Shown here: positions 44,894 to 52,975 of the stretch, piece after piece
How positions within the stretch are numbered: position 1 is the first letter of the stretch
How the letters are laid out: every line of letters starts with the position of its first letter
Source of the DNA: Micromonospora echinospora
GTDB lineage: Bacteria; Actinomycetota; Actinomycetes; Mycobacteriales; Micromonosporaceae
Length of the DNA: 64,000 nucleotides
Direction of reading: 5' to 3'
Assembly: GCF_014203425.1 (NCBI RefSeq)
Contig: NZ_JACHJC010000001.1
Span: 1,488,001-1,552,000, forward strand
Notes under the pieces: generated by a model
The model's database searches: none
The model's input: only the letters and a program-made list of their open reading frames with translations
What the model was told of the DNA's origin: nothing
Translations under genes and position numbers: made by a program

Positions 44894-45474
44894 GCACGAG
44901 CATCGACGACCTGCTCTCGTTCGGCGAGGAGCCCGCCGGGGAGGACGTGCGGCCCTCGGGCGGCGGGCGGTCACGCGCGCTGCTGCGGACCGCGGCGGTC
45001 ACCGCCGCCGTCGTCGTGGTGGTAGTGGTCGGGCTGCGCGCGGTCGGCCTGAAGGTGCCGCTCTGGATCGTCGTGGCCGGGGTGCTCGCCGTGCTCGCGG
45101 TACGCCGGGTCACCACGGCTCTCTCACCCCCGCCGCCGCTCCGCGCCGGTGCCCGCGCGCCCGCCGGTGAGGAGCCGGGCACCTGGAACTGGTCCGCCCG
45201 GGACGCGTTGCGCACCGCGATCAACGGCTGGGAGCGCCCGCTGGACTGGTCCGCCGACAACCGGGAGCGGTTCACCGAACGCATCCTGCCCCGCCTCGGC
45301 GAGTTGGCCGACGAGCGACTGCGCCAGCGCCACGGCGTCACCCGCGAATCCGATCCGGCCCGCGCCCGGTCGGTGCTCGGCGAGCCACTGTGGACGTTCC
45401 TCACCACCCCCGCCCGCCGCCCTCCGTCGCCGCGCGACCTCGCGGCGATCGTCGCCGAACTGGAGAAGATCTGA
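44890..45474 (+). CDS. Membrane protein of MoxR operon, unknown function
   Basis: A 194-residue protein with two adjacent helices (LRTAAVTAAVVVVVVVGLRA and LWIVVAGVLAVLAVRRV) between a charged N-terminus and a C-terminal domain (FTERILPRLGELADERLRQR, PLWTFLTTPARRPPSPRDLA). It overlaps DUF4129 by GTGA and moxR by TGATG, so it is an obligate partner by position. No family recognised. Confidence 0.78.
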   Translation: MSTSIDDLLSFGEEPAGEDVRPSGGGRSRALLRTAAVTAAVVVVVVVGLRAVGLKVPLWIVVAGVLAVLAVRRVTTALSPPPPLRAGARAPAGEEPGTWNWSARDALRTAINGWERPLDWSADNRERFTERILPRLGELADERLRQRHGVTRESDPARARSVLGEPLWTFLTTPARRPPSPRDLAAIVAELEKI

Positions 45475-46472
45475 TGAACGACGTGGACCGGAGCATGGCC
45501 CCCGCCGAGGTGGGCCGGCTCGCCCGGACCGTCCTGGAGGCGGTCGGCACCGTCGTGGTCGGCAAGCGGGACGCGCTGGAGCTGGTGCTGGCCGGCATCC
45601 TCGCCGGTGGTCACGTGCTGCTGGAGGATCTGCCCGGCCTGGGCAAGACGCTCACCGCGCGCTGTTTCGCGCAGGCGCTCGGGCTGGACTTCCGGCGGCT
45701 CCAGTTCACGCCGGATCTGCTGCCCGCCGACGTGACCGGCTCGTTCCTCTACGACCAGAGCAGCGGCGACTTCGCCTTCCGGGCCGGGCCGGTGTTCACC
45801 AACCTGCTGCTCGCCGACGAGATCAACCGGACGCCGCCGAAGACGCAGTCGGCGCTGCTGGAGGCGATGCAGGAGAAGCAGGTGTCGGTGGAGGGCGTGA
45901 CCTACCGGCTCGACGAGCCGTTCCACGTGCTCGCCACCGCCAACCCCATCGAGTACGAGGGCACGTACCCGCTGCCGGAGGCGCAGCTCGACCGGTTCCT
46001 GCTGCGGGTGTCGTTCGGCTACCCGAACCACGACGAGGAGTGGGAGGTGCTGCGCCGCCGGATCGCCCGCCGCCGCGAGGAGGCCGAGATCAAGCCGGTG
46101 GTGGACGCCGCCACGCTGCGCGCCATGCAGGCGGCGCTGGAGGACGTGGTGGTCGAGGACTCGGTCGGCCGGTACATCGTGGCGCTGACCGCCGCCACCC
46201 GGGAGCACCCGTCCGTGCTCGTCGGCGCGTCCCCGCGCGGCTCGCTGGCGCTGCTGCTGCTGTCCCGGGTCCGGGCGGTGCTCGCCAACCGGGACTACGT
46301 CGTGCCGGAGGACGTCAAGGCGGTGGCGGCGCCCGCGCTGGCCCACCGGATCACGCTGCGGCCGGAGATGTGGCTGCGCCGGGTCGACCCGGCGTTCGTG
46401 GTCGGCGAGGTGCTGGAGTCCACGCCCGCCCCGGCCAGCGGCGCGCTGCCCAGCTACGCCGCCGGGCGCTGA
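45474..46472 (+). CDS. MoxR-family AAA+ ATPase
   Basis: A 332-residue AAA+ chaperone-like ATPase with Walker A EDLPGLGKTLTA (from 51), Walker B LLLADEINRTPPKTQ (111-117 core), ANPIEYEGTYPLPEAQLDRF (sensor/arginine finger region) and ASPRGSLALLLLSRV. MoxR proteins mature or remodel partner proteins with von Willebrand A-like domains, here presumably the DUF58 protein encoded next. ATG at 45474 shares bases with the previous stop. Confidence 0.95.
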   Translation: MNDVDRSMAPAEVGRLARTVLEAVGTVVVGKRDALELVLAGILAGGHVLLEDLPGLGKTLTARCFAQALGLDFRRLQFTPDLLPADVTGSFLYDQSSGDFAFRAGPVFTNLLLADEINRTPPKTQSALLEAMQEKQVSVEGVTYRLDEPFHVLATANPIEYEGTYPLPEAQLDRFLLRVSFGYPNHDEEWEVLRRRIARRREEAEIKPVVDAATLRAMQAALEDVVVEDSVGRYIVALTAATREHPSVLVGASPRGSLALLLLSRVRAVLANRDYVVPEDVKAVAAPALAHRITLRPEMWLRRVDPAFVVGEVLESTPAPASGALPSYAAGR

Positions 46473-47833
46473 TGGACCGGGCCGAGGCGGCGAGCGGCTG
46501 GGCGCCCACCTGGGCGCTCGGCCGGGCCGTGCTGCTCACCGGCGTGCTGCTCATCGCTGCGGTGCTGCTCGGCCGCATCGACCTGGTGGTGCTCGCCACG
46601 CCGTTCGCGCTCGGCACCGCGTACGCGCTGCGCCGCCGCCCGGCCGGGTTGCCGGAGCTGGAGTTGAGTGTCGGGGACACCCACCTGGTCGAGGGCTCCC
46701 CGCTGGCCGCGACCGTCGCGGTGGCCAACCCGGACCTGATCGGGTACGACGTGGCGGTGGTGCGGACCCGGATGTCGCGCTGGCTGCGGGTGGAGCAGGT
46801 CGGTTTCGGCGGCGCCGGGCTGGACGTGAGCCGATCCGGTGGGGCGGACCGCCCGTTCGTCACCTCCGTACCCCGGGGCAGCGCTGTCGACCTGGAGCTG
46901 ACCGGCACGGCGCTGCGGTGGGGGCGGCACCCGATCGGCCCGGCCGGGGTGCGGGTCGCCGCCGCCGACGGGCTGCTGGTTTCCCGCGCCGTGATCACCG
47001 ACCCGATCCGCGCCCGGGTCTATCCGCGTACCGAGCCGTTCGACGCGGTCGAGGTGATGCCCCGGGCCGCCGGGCTGGTCGGCGCGCACCGGTCGCGACG
47101 GCCGGGCGAGGGCGGCGAACTGGCCGGGGTCCGCGTGTTCGCACCCGGCGACCGGCTGCGCCGCATCGACTGGCGGGTGTCGCTGCGCGCCCGCCAACTG
47201 CACGTCGCGGCGACGCTCTCGGACCGGGACGCCGAGGTGGTGGTGCTGCTGGACGTGCTGGCCGAGGCGGGCCGCTCCGGTGGGGTGAACGGCCCGGCGT
47301 CGGTGCTGGACACCACGGTCCGGGCCGCCGCCGCGATCGCCGAGCACTACCTGCACCGCGGCGACCGGGTGTCGATGCTGGAGTACGGCCCGGCCGCTCG
47401 CCGGCTGCGTCCGGCCACCGGGCGGCGGCAGTACCTGACCGTGCTGGAGTGGCTGCTCGACGTGCACGCCGAGTCGTCCCCGCACGAGCCGTACGACCAG
47501 GTCTTCGGCCCGCAACTGCTCTCCTCGGACGCGCTCGTGGTGGTGCTCACCCCGCTGCTCGACGAGCGGTCCGCGCAGATGCTGGCCCGGCTGGCCCGCG
47601 GCGGCCGGTTCGTGGTGGCGGTGGACACGCTGCCGGCCGAGCTGCCGATGCCGAAGGAACGTGGCTGGGCCGAGGTGGCGTACCGGCTGTGGCGGCTGGA
47701 CCGGGACACGATGATCGGCCAGCTCCGCGAGCACGGCGTGCCGGTGGTGCGCTGGGCCGGCGCCGGCAGCCTGGACGAGGTGCTGCGCGACGTGGCCCGC
47801 CTGGCGACCGCCCCGAAGGCAGGGTTGCGGTGA
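46472..47833 (+). CDS. DUF58 domain protein
   Basis: A 453-residue protein with two N-terminal helices (LGRAVLLTGVLLIAAVLLGR, LVVLATPFALGTAYAL), a beta-rich middle region and the DUF58 signature FAPGDRLRRIDWRVSLRARQ before a vWA-like domain (DAEVVVLLDVLAEAG) lacking a perfect MIDAS. It is the usual MoxR partner. Exported or cytoplasmic side of the large domain cannot be told. Starts by overlap with the moxR stop. Confidence 0.92.
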   Translation: MDRAEAASGWAPTWALGRAVLLTGVLLIAAVLLGRIDLVVLATPFALGTAYALRRRPAGLPELELSVGDTHLVEGSPLAATVAVANPDLIGYDVAVVRTRMSRWLRVEQVGFGGAGLDVSRSGGADRPFVTSVPRGSAVDLELTGTALRWGRHPIGPAGVRVAAADGLLVSRAVITDPIRARVYPRTEPFDAVEVMPRAAGLVGAHRSRRPGEGGELAGVRVFAPGDRLRRIDWRVSLRARQLHVAATLSDRDAEVVVLLDVLAEAGRSGGVNGPASVLDTTVRAAAAIAEHYLHRGDRVSMLEYGPAARRLRPATGRRQYLTVLEWLLDVHAESSPHEPYDQVFGPQLLSSDALVVVLTPLLDERSAQMLARLARGGRFVVAVDTLPAELPMPKERGWAEVAYRLWRLDRDTMIGQLREHGVPVVRWAGAGSLDEVLRDVARLATAPKAGLR

Positions 47834-48390
47834 GCGCTGTGGTCGAGCGGGTGCGGGCGCTGCGGTACGCCGCCGCCCGGGTCAGCCCGCTGCCGCTGCT
47901 GGTACGCGGCGGCATCTTCCTCACCGTGCTGGCCGGTTTCCTGCTCGCGTACCCGGTGCAGGCCCTCACCGCGCGCTCGCTGCTGGCCCTGACGGTGGCC
48001 GCGGTGCTGCCGGCGTTCGGGCCGCGCCGGATCTGGCCGACGTTCACCGCGCTGGTGACTGTCGCCGGCTGGCTGCTGGCCACGCTCGGCTTCGACCGGC
48101 CACCGGCGCTGTGGCGGCTGCTCGCCGTGGCGACGCTGCTCTACCTGGCGCACTCGCTCTGCGCGCTCGCCGCGCTGCTGCCCTACGACGGGCTGATCGA
48201 CCCGGACCTGGTGTTCCGGTGGCTGAGCCGGGCCGGCGGCGTGGTGCTCGCCAGCGCTGTGCTCGGCGTGGTGCTGGCGTGGCTCGGTGGGGTCGGCGGG
48301 ACGGACGGCTCGCAGGCGGCGACAGTGGTGGGGCTGCTGGTGGCGGTGGGGCTGAGCGCGCTGCTGGGCTGGCTGCTGCGTCGCAGGTGA
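47830..48390 (+). CDS. Five-helix membrane protein closing the MoxR operon
   Basis: A 186-residue hydrophobic protein with about five transmembrane helices (LLVRGGIFLTVLAGFLLAYP, LLALTVAAVLPAFG, WPTFTALVTVAGWLLATLGF, WRLLAVATLLYLAHSLCALA, VVGLLVAVGLSALLGWLL). No motif or family recognised. GTG at 47830 overlaps the DUF58 stop. Probably a membrane platform for the MoxR-DUF58 pair. Confidence 0.78.
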   Translation: MSAVVERVRALRYAAARVSPLPLLVRGGIFLTVLAGFLLAYPVQALTARSLLALTVAAVLPAFGPRRIWPTFTALVTVAGWLLATLGFDRPPALWRLLAVATLLYLAHSLCALAALLPYDGLIDPDLVFRWLSRAGGVVLASAVLGVVLAWLGGVGGTDGSQAATVVGLLVAVGLSALLGWLLRRR

Positions 48391-48493
48391 CGCAGCGTTC
48401 CGGTGACGTTGCGCAGGTCACACGGGTTGTGCTCCGTCACAGAAGGGGGTCTCGCGCGGGATTACCGGGGGCCCGCGGGGAAAGATAGATGAC
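48391..48493 (+). promoter_or_regulatory. ndh upstream region with inverted GTGAC/GTCAC
   Basis: GTGAC and GTCAC flank about 9 nt (48402-48420), and a second pair (TTGTG/TCACA) lies around 48427-48442. Spacings do not match the standard Rex or CRP operators. A purine-rich GGGGAAAG run precedes the GTG start at 48494. Any regulation is a guess. Confidence 0.25.
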
Positions 48494-49825
48494 GTGAACC
48501 CGAAGCGGATCCTTGTCGTGGGTGCCGGTCACGTGGGCCTGTACGCCGCTCTGCGCCTGTCCAAGAAGCTGAGCAGCCGTGAGGCCGAGGTCATCGTCGT
48601 CGACCCGCAGCCGCACATGACGTACCAGCCGTTCCTCCCAGAGGCATCGGCGGGCAACATCTCCCCGCGGCACGCCGTCGTGCCGCTGCGGCGGGAGTTG
48701 CGTAAGTGCACCGTGGTGGCCGGCACTGTCACCCGGATCGACCACGACCGCATGACCGCCGTGGTGCAGCCGATCAGCGGCCCGGCCCGGGAGATCCCGT
48801 ACGACCACGTGGTGGTCGCGCCCGGCTCGGTCTCCCGCACCCTGCCGATTCCCGGCCTGCACGAGCACGGCATCGGGTTCAAGACCATCGGTGAGGCCAT
48901 TTACCTGCGCAACCACGTGCTGGACCGGCTCGACGTGGCGGCCTCCACCACCGATCCGGCGGTACGCAGCCGGGCGCTGACGTTCACCTTCGTCGGCGGC
49001 GGCTACGCCGGCATCGAGGCGCTCGCCGAGATGGAGGACATGGCCCGCGACGCGCTGCGCTACTACCCGGAGCTGAAGCCGGAGGAGATGCGCTGGGTGC
49101 TGGTCGAGGCGACCCAGCGGGTGCTGCCCGAGGTCGACCGGGACATGGGCGCCTACACGGTGCAGCAGCTGATGAAGCGGGACATGGACATCCGCCTGGA
49201 CACCCGGCTGGAGTCCTGCGTCGACGGTGTGGTGAAGCTCTCCGACGGGGACAGCTTCCCGTCCGACACCATCGTCTGGACCGCCGGTGTGAAGCCGTCG
49301 CCGATGCTCGACGCCACGGACTTCCCGCGCGACGAGCGCCGCCGGGTCACCTGCCGGCCCACCCTGCAGATCGTGGACGGCGACCGGGTGATCGAGGGCG
49401 CGTGGAGCGCGGGCGACTGCGCCGCGGTGCCGGACCTGACCAAGGAGCCGGGCAACTTCTGCTCGCCGAGCGCCCAGCACGCGGTGCGGCAGGCGGCGCG
49501 GATGGCCGACAACATCGCCAACGTGATCCGCGGGCGCGAGCCGGTCGACTACAAGCACAAGCACGCCGGCAGCGTGGCCAGCCTCGGCCTGCACAAGGGC
49601 GTGGCGCAGGTCTACGGCATCAAGATGACCGGTTGGCCGGCCTGGTTCATGCACCGGACGTACCACATGTCGCGGATCCCCTCGTTCAACCGCAAGGTGC
49701 GCGTGGTGGTCGACTGGACACTGGCGTTCTTCCTCAAGCGTGAGGTGGTCGCGCTGGGCCAGCTGCACGACCCGCGTGAGGAGTTCGCCGAGGCGTCCGC
49801 CCCGCCGGTTGCCGCGCGCGTCTGA
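48494..49825 (+). CDS. ndh: Type II NADH dehydrogenase (NDH-2)
   Basis: A 443-residue monotopic flavoprotein of the respiratory chain that oxidises NADH and reduces menaquinone. Two dinucleotide sites: VVGAGHVGLYAAL (FAD) and FVGGGYAGIEALAE (NADH); AQHAVRQAARMADNI precedes the C-terminal membrane-binding region (GWPAWFMHRTYHMSRIPSFN, WTLAFFLKREVVALGQLH). GTG at 48494 with GGGGAAAG upstream. Family match is strong; other NAD(P)-linked oxidoreductases of the family are possible but less likely. Confidence 0.9.
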   Translation: MNPKRILVVGAGHVGLYAALRLSKKLSSREAEVIVVDPQPHMTYQPFLPEASAGNISPRHAVVPLRRELRKCTVVAGTVTRIDHDRMTAVVQPISGPAREIPYDHVVVAPGSVSRTLPIPGLHEHGIGFKTIGEAIYLRNHVLDRLDVAASTTDPAVRSRALTFTFVGGGYAGIEALAEMEDMARDALRYYPELKPEEMRWVLVEATQRVLPEVDRDMGAYTVQQLMKRDMDIRLDTRLESCVDGVVKLSDGDSFPSDTIVWTAGVKPSPMLDATDFPRDERRRVTCRPTLQIVDGDRVIEGAWSAGDCAAVPDLTKEPGNFCSPSAQHAVRQAARMADNIANVIRGREPVDYKHKHAGSVASLGLHKGVAQVYGIKMTGWPAWFMHRTYHMSRIPSFNRKVRVVVDWTLAFFLKREVVALGQLHDPREEFAEASAPPVAARV

Positions 49826-49834
49826 CGCACGTCC

Positions 49835-49872
49835 GCGAAAGGGCCCTTTCCGTACGGGAGGGGCCCTTTCGC
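49835..49872. terminator. GGGCCC-type hairpin between convergent genes
   Basis: GCGAAAGGGCCC (49835-49846) pairs with GGGCCCTTTCGC (49861-49872) across 14 nt, between the ndh stop and the stop of the convergent membrane-protein gene. The GGGCCCTTT core is also in the hairpins near 20.5 and 60.9 kb. Confidence 0.75.
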
Positions 49873-49900
49873 CGTGTCCGGGGTCAGAACCGCTGTCGGG

Positions 49901-51727
49901 TCAGAACCGCCACGTCCAGGCGTCGGCGAGGCGGGTACCGGGCCCGAAGAGCTGTTCCAGGGTGCGGCGCAGCATCTCCGCGTGCGGCGCGTCGTCGGTC
50001 ACCGCGACGCAGGACGCGCGCCAGAACTCGACGTCCCGGGCGGCCTGGCGGCGCTGCCGGTCGCCGACCGCGGGCGCCACGCCCCGCCGGGCCACGTCGG
50101 CGAGCAGGGCCGAGGTGGGGCGTTGCCAGGTGCCCATGGTGGCCGAGCCGCCCCGGCCGTACGGGCCGATGAAGAAGCCCTCCGGCATGCCGAAGTCGAC
50201 GCCGGTGGCGGTGGCCCAGCGCATCGGCCAGGGGTCCTGCGGGGTGGCGGTGGGCACCGGCACCAGCACCCCGCCGGGGCGTACGCACTGCCGCCAGTGG
50301 CCGCCGGTGACGAACTCGGGCAGCGGCGGCCGGTCCATCGTGGGCAGCGGTGTCGGCAGGACGCTGAGCACCGCCGCGCCGACCGCGATCGGGACGGCCC
50401 GGCGGACTCGGCCGGATTCGCCGAGCGCCCGGTGCACGGCGAGCGTGAGCACGGTGCCGACCAGCGGCAGCACCGCCAGCGCGAAGCGCATCGGCAGCGC
50501 GCCGTCCACCACCGGCAGCCCGGCCAGCAGCCGGTACGGGCCGGGGAGCCCGGTCCGTTCGCCGCCGACCACGACCTCGGGGCCGAGCGCGAGCGTGGCC
50601 GTGACCAGCGCGCCGGCCACCAGCGCCACCACCAGGGGCCGCCGGCCCAGCCAGGCCGCGCAGCCGACCGCTACCAGCAGCAGCGGCCAGCCGAGGAACG
50701 TGGTGAACTCGGCCGGACCGGTGGTCAGCCGGACCGCCTCCGGGCTGCCGAACAGCGTCAGCGCGGAGAGGCGGGTCCAGCCGGCCAGGTCGGCGGAGAA
50801 GTAGGCGGGCGGGAACATCCCGTCGGCGACGCCCTGCGGACCGGCGAACTGCACCCAGAGCGGGTACGCCAGCACCGGCAGCGCCAGCCCGGCGGCGCCG
50901 ATCAGTCCACGGGCGAAGCCGGGACCGGCCCGGCGCAGCAGATCCCGGTCGGCCATCCCGTACGCGAGAGTCATCACCGCCAGCGTGAGCGCGGTGAGGA
51001 AGAGCACCTCCTCGCCGACGAACACCTGGACGATGACGACCGCGGCGAGCCCGGCCGCCGACGACACCATCCGCCGCCGGTCCGGGCCGTCCGGGCGCCC
51101 GGACGGGTCGGCGGCGCGCAGCAGCCGGACCACCAGCCAGACCAGCACCGGGACCAGCCACTGCGCGGTCATGTGCAGGTGGCCGTTGCTCTGCGAGACC
51201 ACGCCCGGCCCGAAGCCGCACAGTGACGCGCCGAGCCCGGCGGCGAGCCGGCGGGCCCGCAGGACACGGGTGAACAGCAGGTACCAGGCCAGCGCGGTGC
51301 CGGCCATGTTGAGCGCGACCAGCAGCGCGAACGTGACGGGCGCCCCGAACGCCAGCGTGACCGGGGCGAGCAGCACGCCGAGCGCGACGACCGAGGTGTT
51401 CGCCATCAGGTTGACCCCGTCCGGCGCGTTCAGGCGGTCGCTGACCAGGCTCAGCTCGCCGCGAAGGGCGCGCGCGTCGAGCGCCAGGAACCACTCGTAC
51501 AGTGTCTGGTCGGCCGGGTTGAGCGCGAGCACCCGCGTGCCCGGCGCCGGCCAGAGGCCGTGGGTGAGCCAGCCGGCGAGCACGACGAACGCCAGCCCCA
51601 CGAGCAGGTCCGCGCGGCGCCGCCGGACGGCGGCCGCCATCCGCCGCGTGACCGCCGCCGGGCGCACCGCCCGGACCTGATCCGGCCCGGGGGCCGTGCG
51701 GGCGGCGCTGGTCACGGCCTCGACCAT
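49901..51727 (-). CDS. Polytopic membrane protein, GT-C-glycosyltransferase-like
   Basis: A 608-residue protein with roughly ten transmembrane helices (LLVGLAFVVLAGWLTHGL, LLAPVTLAFGAPVTFALLVA, LAAVVIVQVFVGEEVLFLTA and others) and a soluble C-terminal domain (GGVLVPVPTATPQDPWPMRW, FFIGPYGRGGSATMG). The first loop after helix one (LNPADQTLYEWFLALDAR) is acidic and could be a polyprenyl-phosphate sugar site as in GT-C enzymes, but no catalytic motif is proven. ATG at 51727 is the first start before the hydrophobic core; a longer frame crosses the tRNA gene and is rejected. Convergent with ndh. Confidence 0.72.
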   Translation of the reverse strand: MVEAVTSAARTAPGPDQVRAVRPAAVTRRMAAAVRRRRADLLVGLAFVVLAGWLTHGLWPAPGTRVLALNPADQTLYEWFLALDARALRGELSLVSDRLNAPDGVNLMANTSVVALGVLLAPVTLAFGAPVTFALLVALNMAGTALAWYLLFTRVLRARRLAAGLGASLCGFGPGVVSQSNGHLHMTAQWLVPVLVWLVVRLLRAADPSGRPDGPDRRRMVSSAAGLAAVVIVQVFVGEEVLFLTALTLAVMTLAYGMADRDLLRRAGPGFARGLIGAAGLALPVLAYPLWVQFAGPQGVADGMFPPAYFSADLAGWTRLSALTLFGSPEAVRLTTGPAEFTTFLGWPLLLVAVGCAAWLGRRPLVVALVAGALVTATLALGPEVVVGGERTGLPGPYRLLAGLPVVDGALPMRFALAVLPLVGTVLTLAVHRALGESGRVRRAVPIAVGAAVLSVLPTPLPTMDRPPLPEFVTGGHWRQCVRPGGVLVPVPTATPQDPWPMRWATATGVDFGMPEGFFIGPYGRGGSATMGTWQRPTSALLADVARRGVAPAVGDRQRRQAARDVEFWRASCVAVTDDAPHAEMLRRTLEQLFGPGTRLADAWTWRF

Positions 51728-51771
51728 ATCGGCCGCAGCCGTCGGGGTACGCCGCGTCGCGGCCGAGCCGC

Positions 51772-51777
51772 TACGGT
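51772..51777 (+). promoter_or_regulatory. Candidate -10 box of the tRNA-Leu(UAA) gene
   Basis: TACGGT 40 bp upstream of the mature tRNA 5' end. A precursor leader of about 33 nt would be removed by RNase P. The -35 is not clear. Confidence 0.35.
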
Positions 51778-51816
51778 GAGATCTGCACCGCGCGTGTCGG
51801 CGCGCCGGTGTCACCC

Positions 51817-51897
51817 GCCCGGGTGGTGGAACGGCAGACACGGCCGCCTTAAAAGCGGCTGCCGCAAGGCGTGCGGGTTCGACCCCCGCCCCGGGCA
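51817..51897 (+). tRNA. bldA: tRNA-Leu, anticodon UAA (bldA-type)
   Basis: An 81-nt class II tRNA. Acceptor GCCCGGG pairs CCCGGGC; anticodon stem GCCGC/GCGGC with loop CTTAAAA gives anticodon UAA; long variable arm with GCC-GCAA-GGC stem; T stem GCGGG/CCCGC with loop TTCGACC; discriminator A, no encoded CCA. In streptomycetes this tRNA (BldA) is the only reader of UUA, a codon nearly confined to developmental and secondary-metabolite genes. The D-arm and variable-arm sequences closely follow the BldA pattern from memory (GGTGGAA, GCAGACACGG). It stands alone between a minus-strand gene and a BI-1-like gene. Confidence 0.95.
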
Positions 51898-52007
51898 CAC
51901 GAACTCTCAGCTTTCCCACAGCTAGCCGTCGCACGCGCGATTGCGGCCACGTTTACCCTGGAGTAGCACGTCTACGTGCGATCGACCCCCTGAGGGAGGC
52001 CTGAGAA

Positions 52008-52853
52008 GTGAAGACCTCGAACCCGGTGCTCGCCCGGCTCGGCCAGGCGGCGGAGCGTGAGCGGGCGGCCGGGTACGCCCAGCCCGGGCCTTACGGTCAG
52101 CCCGGACACCCCCAGCAGTACCCCCAGCAGCAGTACCCGCAGCAGCCCTACCCGGGCGGCTACGGCCAGCAGGTGGCCCCGCCCACCGTGACCCCGATGA
52201 CGCTCGACGACGTGGTCGTCAAGACGGTCCTCATGCTCGCCATCCTCGGCGCCTCGGCCGCAGCGGCCTGGGTGCTCGTGCCGGACTCGCTCGTCGGCGT
52301 GGCGTGGATCGGCGCCGCGGTGGTCGGCCTGGTGCTGGGTCTGATCATCTCGTTCTCCCGGATGGCCAACCCGGCGCTCGTGGTGGCGTACTCGATCATC
52401 GAGGGCGTCTTCGTCGGCATGGTCAGCAAGGCGTTCGAGTCGCTCTACGACGGCATCGTGCTCCAGGCGGTCGCGGGCACGTTCGGCGTGTTCTTCCTGA
52501 TGGCCATGATCTACAAGGCGCGGATCATCCGGGCCACCCCGAAGTTCGCCCGGATCATGGTGGCGATCATGGCCGGCCTGTTCGGCGTGATGATGGTCAA
52601 CCTGGTGCTGGCGCTGTTCGGCGTGAACACGCACCTGCGCGACGGCAGCCCGCTGGCGATCGGGTTCAGCCTGGTCTGCATCGTGGTGGCGTCGTTGAGC
52701 TTCGTGCTCAACTTCGCGCAGATCGAGGAGGGGGTCCGCATGGGCCTCCCGCAGCGCTACGCCTGGACGGCCGCCTTCGGCATCGTGGTCGGCCTGGTGT
52801 GGCTCTACATCGAGATCCTGCGGCTGCTCAGCTACTTCCAGGGCGACGACTGA
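52008..52853 (+). CDS. Bax inhibitor-1/YccA-family membrane protein, copy 1
   Basis: A 281-residue protein. A cytoplasmic N-terminus opens with KTSNPVLARL and a Gln/Pro/Tyr/Gly-rich repeat stretch (HPQQYPQQQYPQQPYPGGYG) before seven hydrophobic helices (VLMLAILGASAAAAWVLV onward) with YSIIEGVFVGMVSKAFES and LSFVLNFAQIEEGVRMGLPQ near the end, where the conserved acidic residues of the family lie. Possible ion (calcium/proton) leak channel or protease-interacting factor; the function is not settled. GTG at 52008 follows GGGAGG. The same family is encoded again at 52976. Confidence 0.85.
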   Translation: MKTSNPVLARLGQAAERERAAGYAQPGPYGQPGHPQQYPQQQYPQQPYPGGYGQQVAPPTVTPMTLDDVVVKTVLMLAILGASAAAAWVLVPDSLVGVAWIGAAVVGLVLGLIISFSRMANPALVVAYSIIEGVFVGMVSKAFESLYDGIVLQAVAGTFGVFFLMAMIYKARIIRATPKFARIMVAIMAGLFGVMMVNLVLALFGVNTHLRDGSPLAIGFSLVCIVVASLSFVLNFAQIEEGVRMGLPQRYAWTAAFGIVVGLVWLYIEILRLLSYFQGDD

Positions 52854-52854
52854 C

Positions 52855-52910
52855 CGACGCCCGCCGCCGACGCCCGCCTGCCGCATCCGCGGCGGCGGGC
52901 GTCGCCGTTT
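52855..52910 (+). terminator. Rho-independent terminator, 15-bp stem and T tract
   Basis: CGACGCCCGCCGCCG (52855-52869) pairs perfectly with CGGCGGCGGGCGTCG (52890-52904), and a TTTT run follows at 52907-52910. It separates the two BI-1-like genes. Confidence 0.85.
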
Positions 52911-52975
52911 TCCCGTCCCTGCCGCGCCGCCCGGGGCAGAGTGGGACTCGGGTACGTCGGCGGGAGGTGGTCGCG

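Noticed and set aside
48427..48442. Rex-type operator upstream of ndh
   Set aside because: TTGTG and TCACA are present but the half-site spacing is 2 nt shorter than the Rex consensus.
51728..51934. Extended start of the membrane protein gene at 49901
   Set aside because: The extension would read through the tRNA-Leu gene on the opposite strand and has no hydrophobic or conserved sequence.
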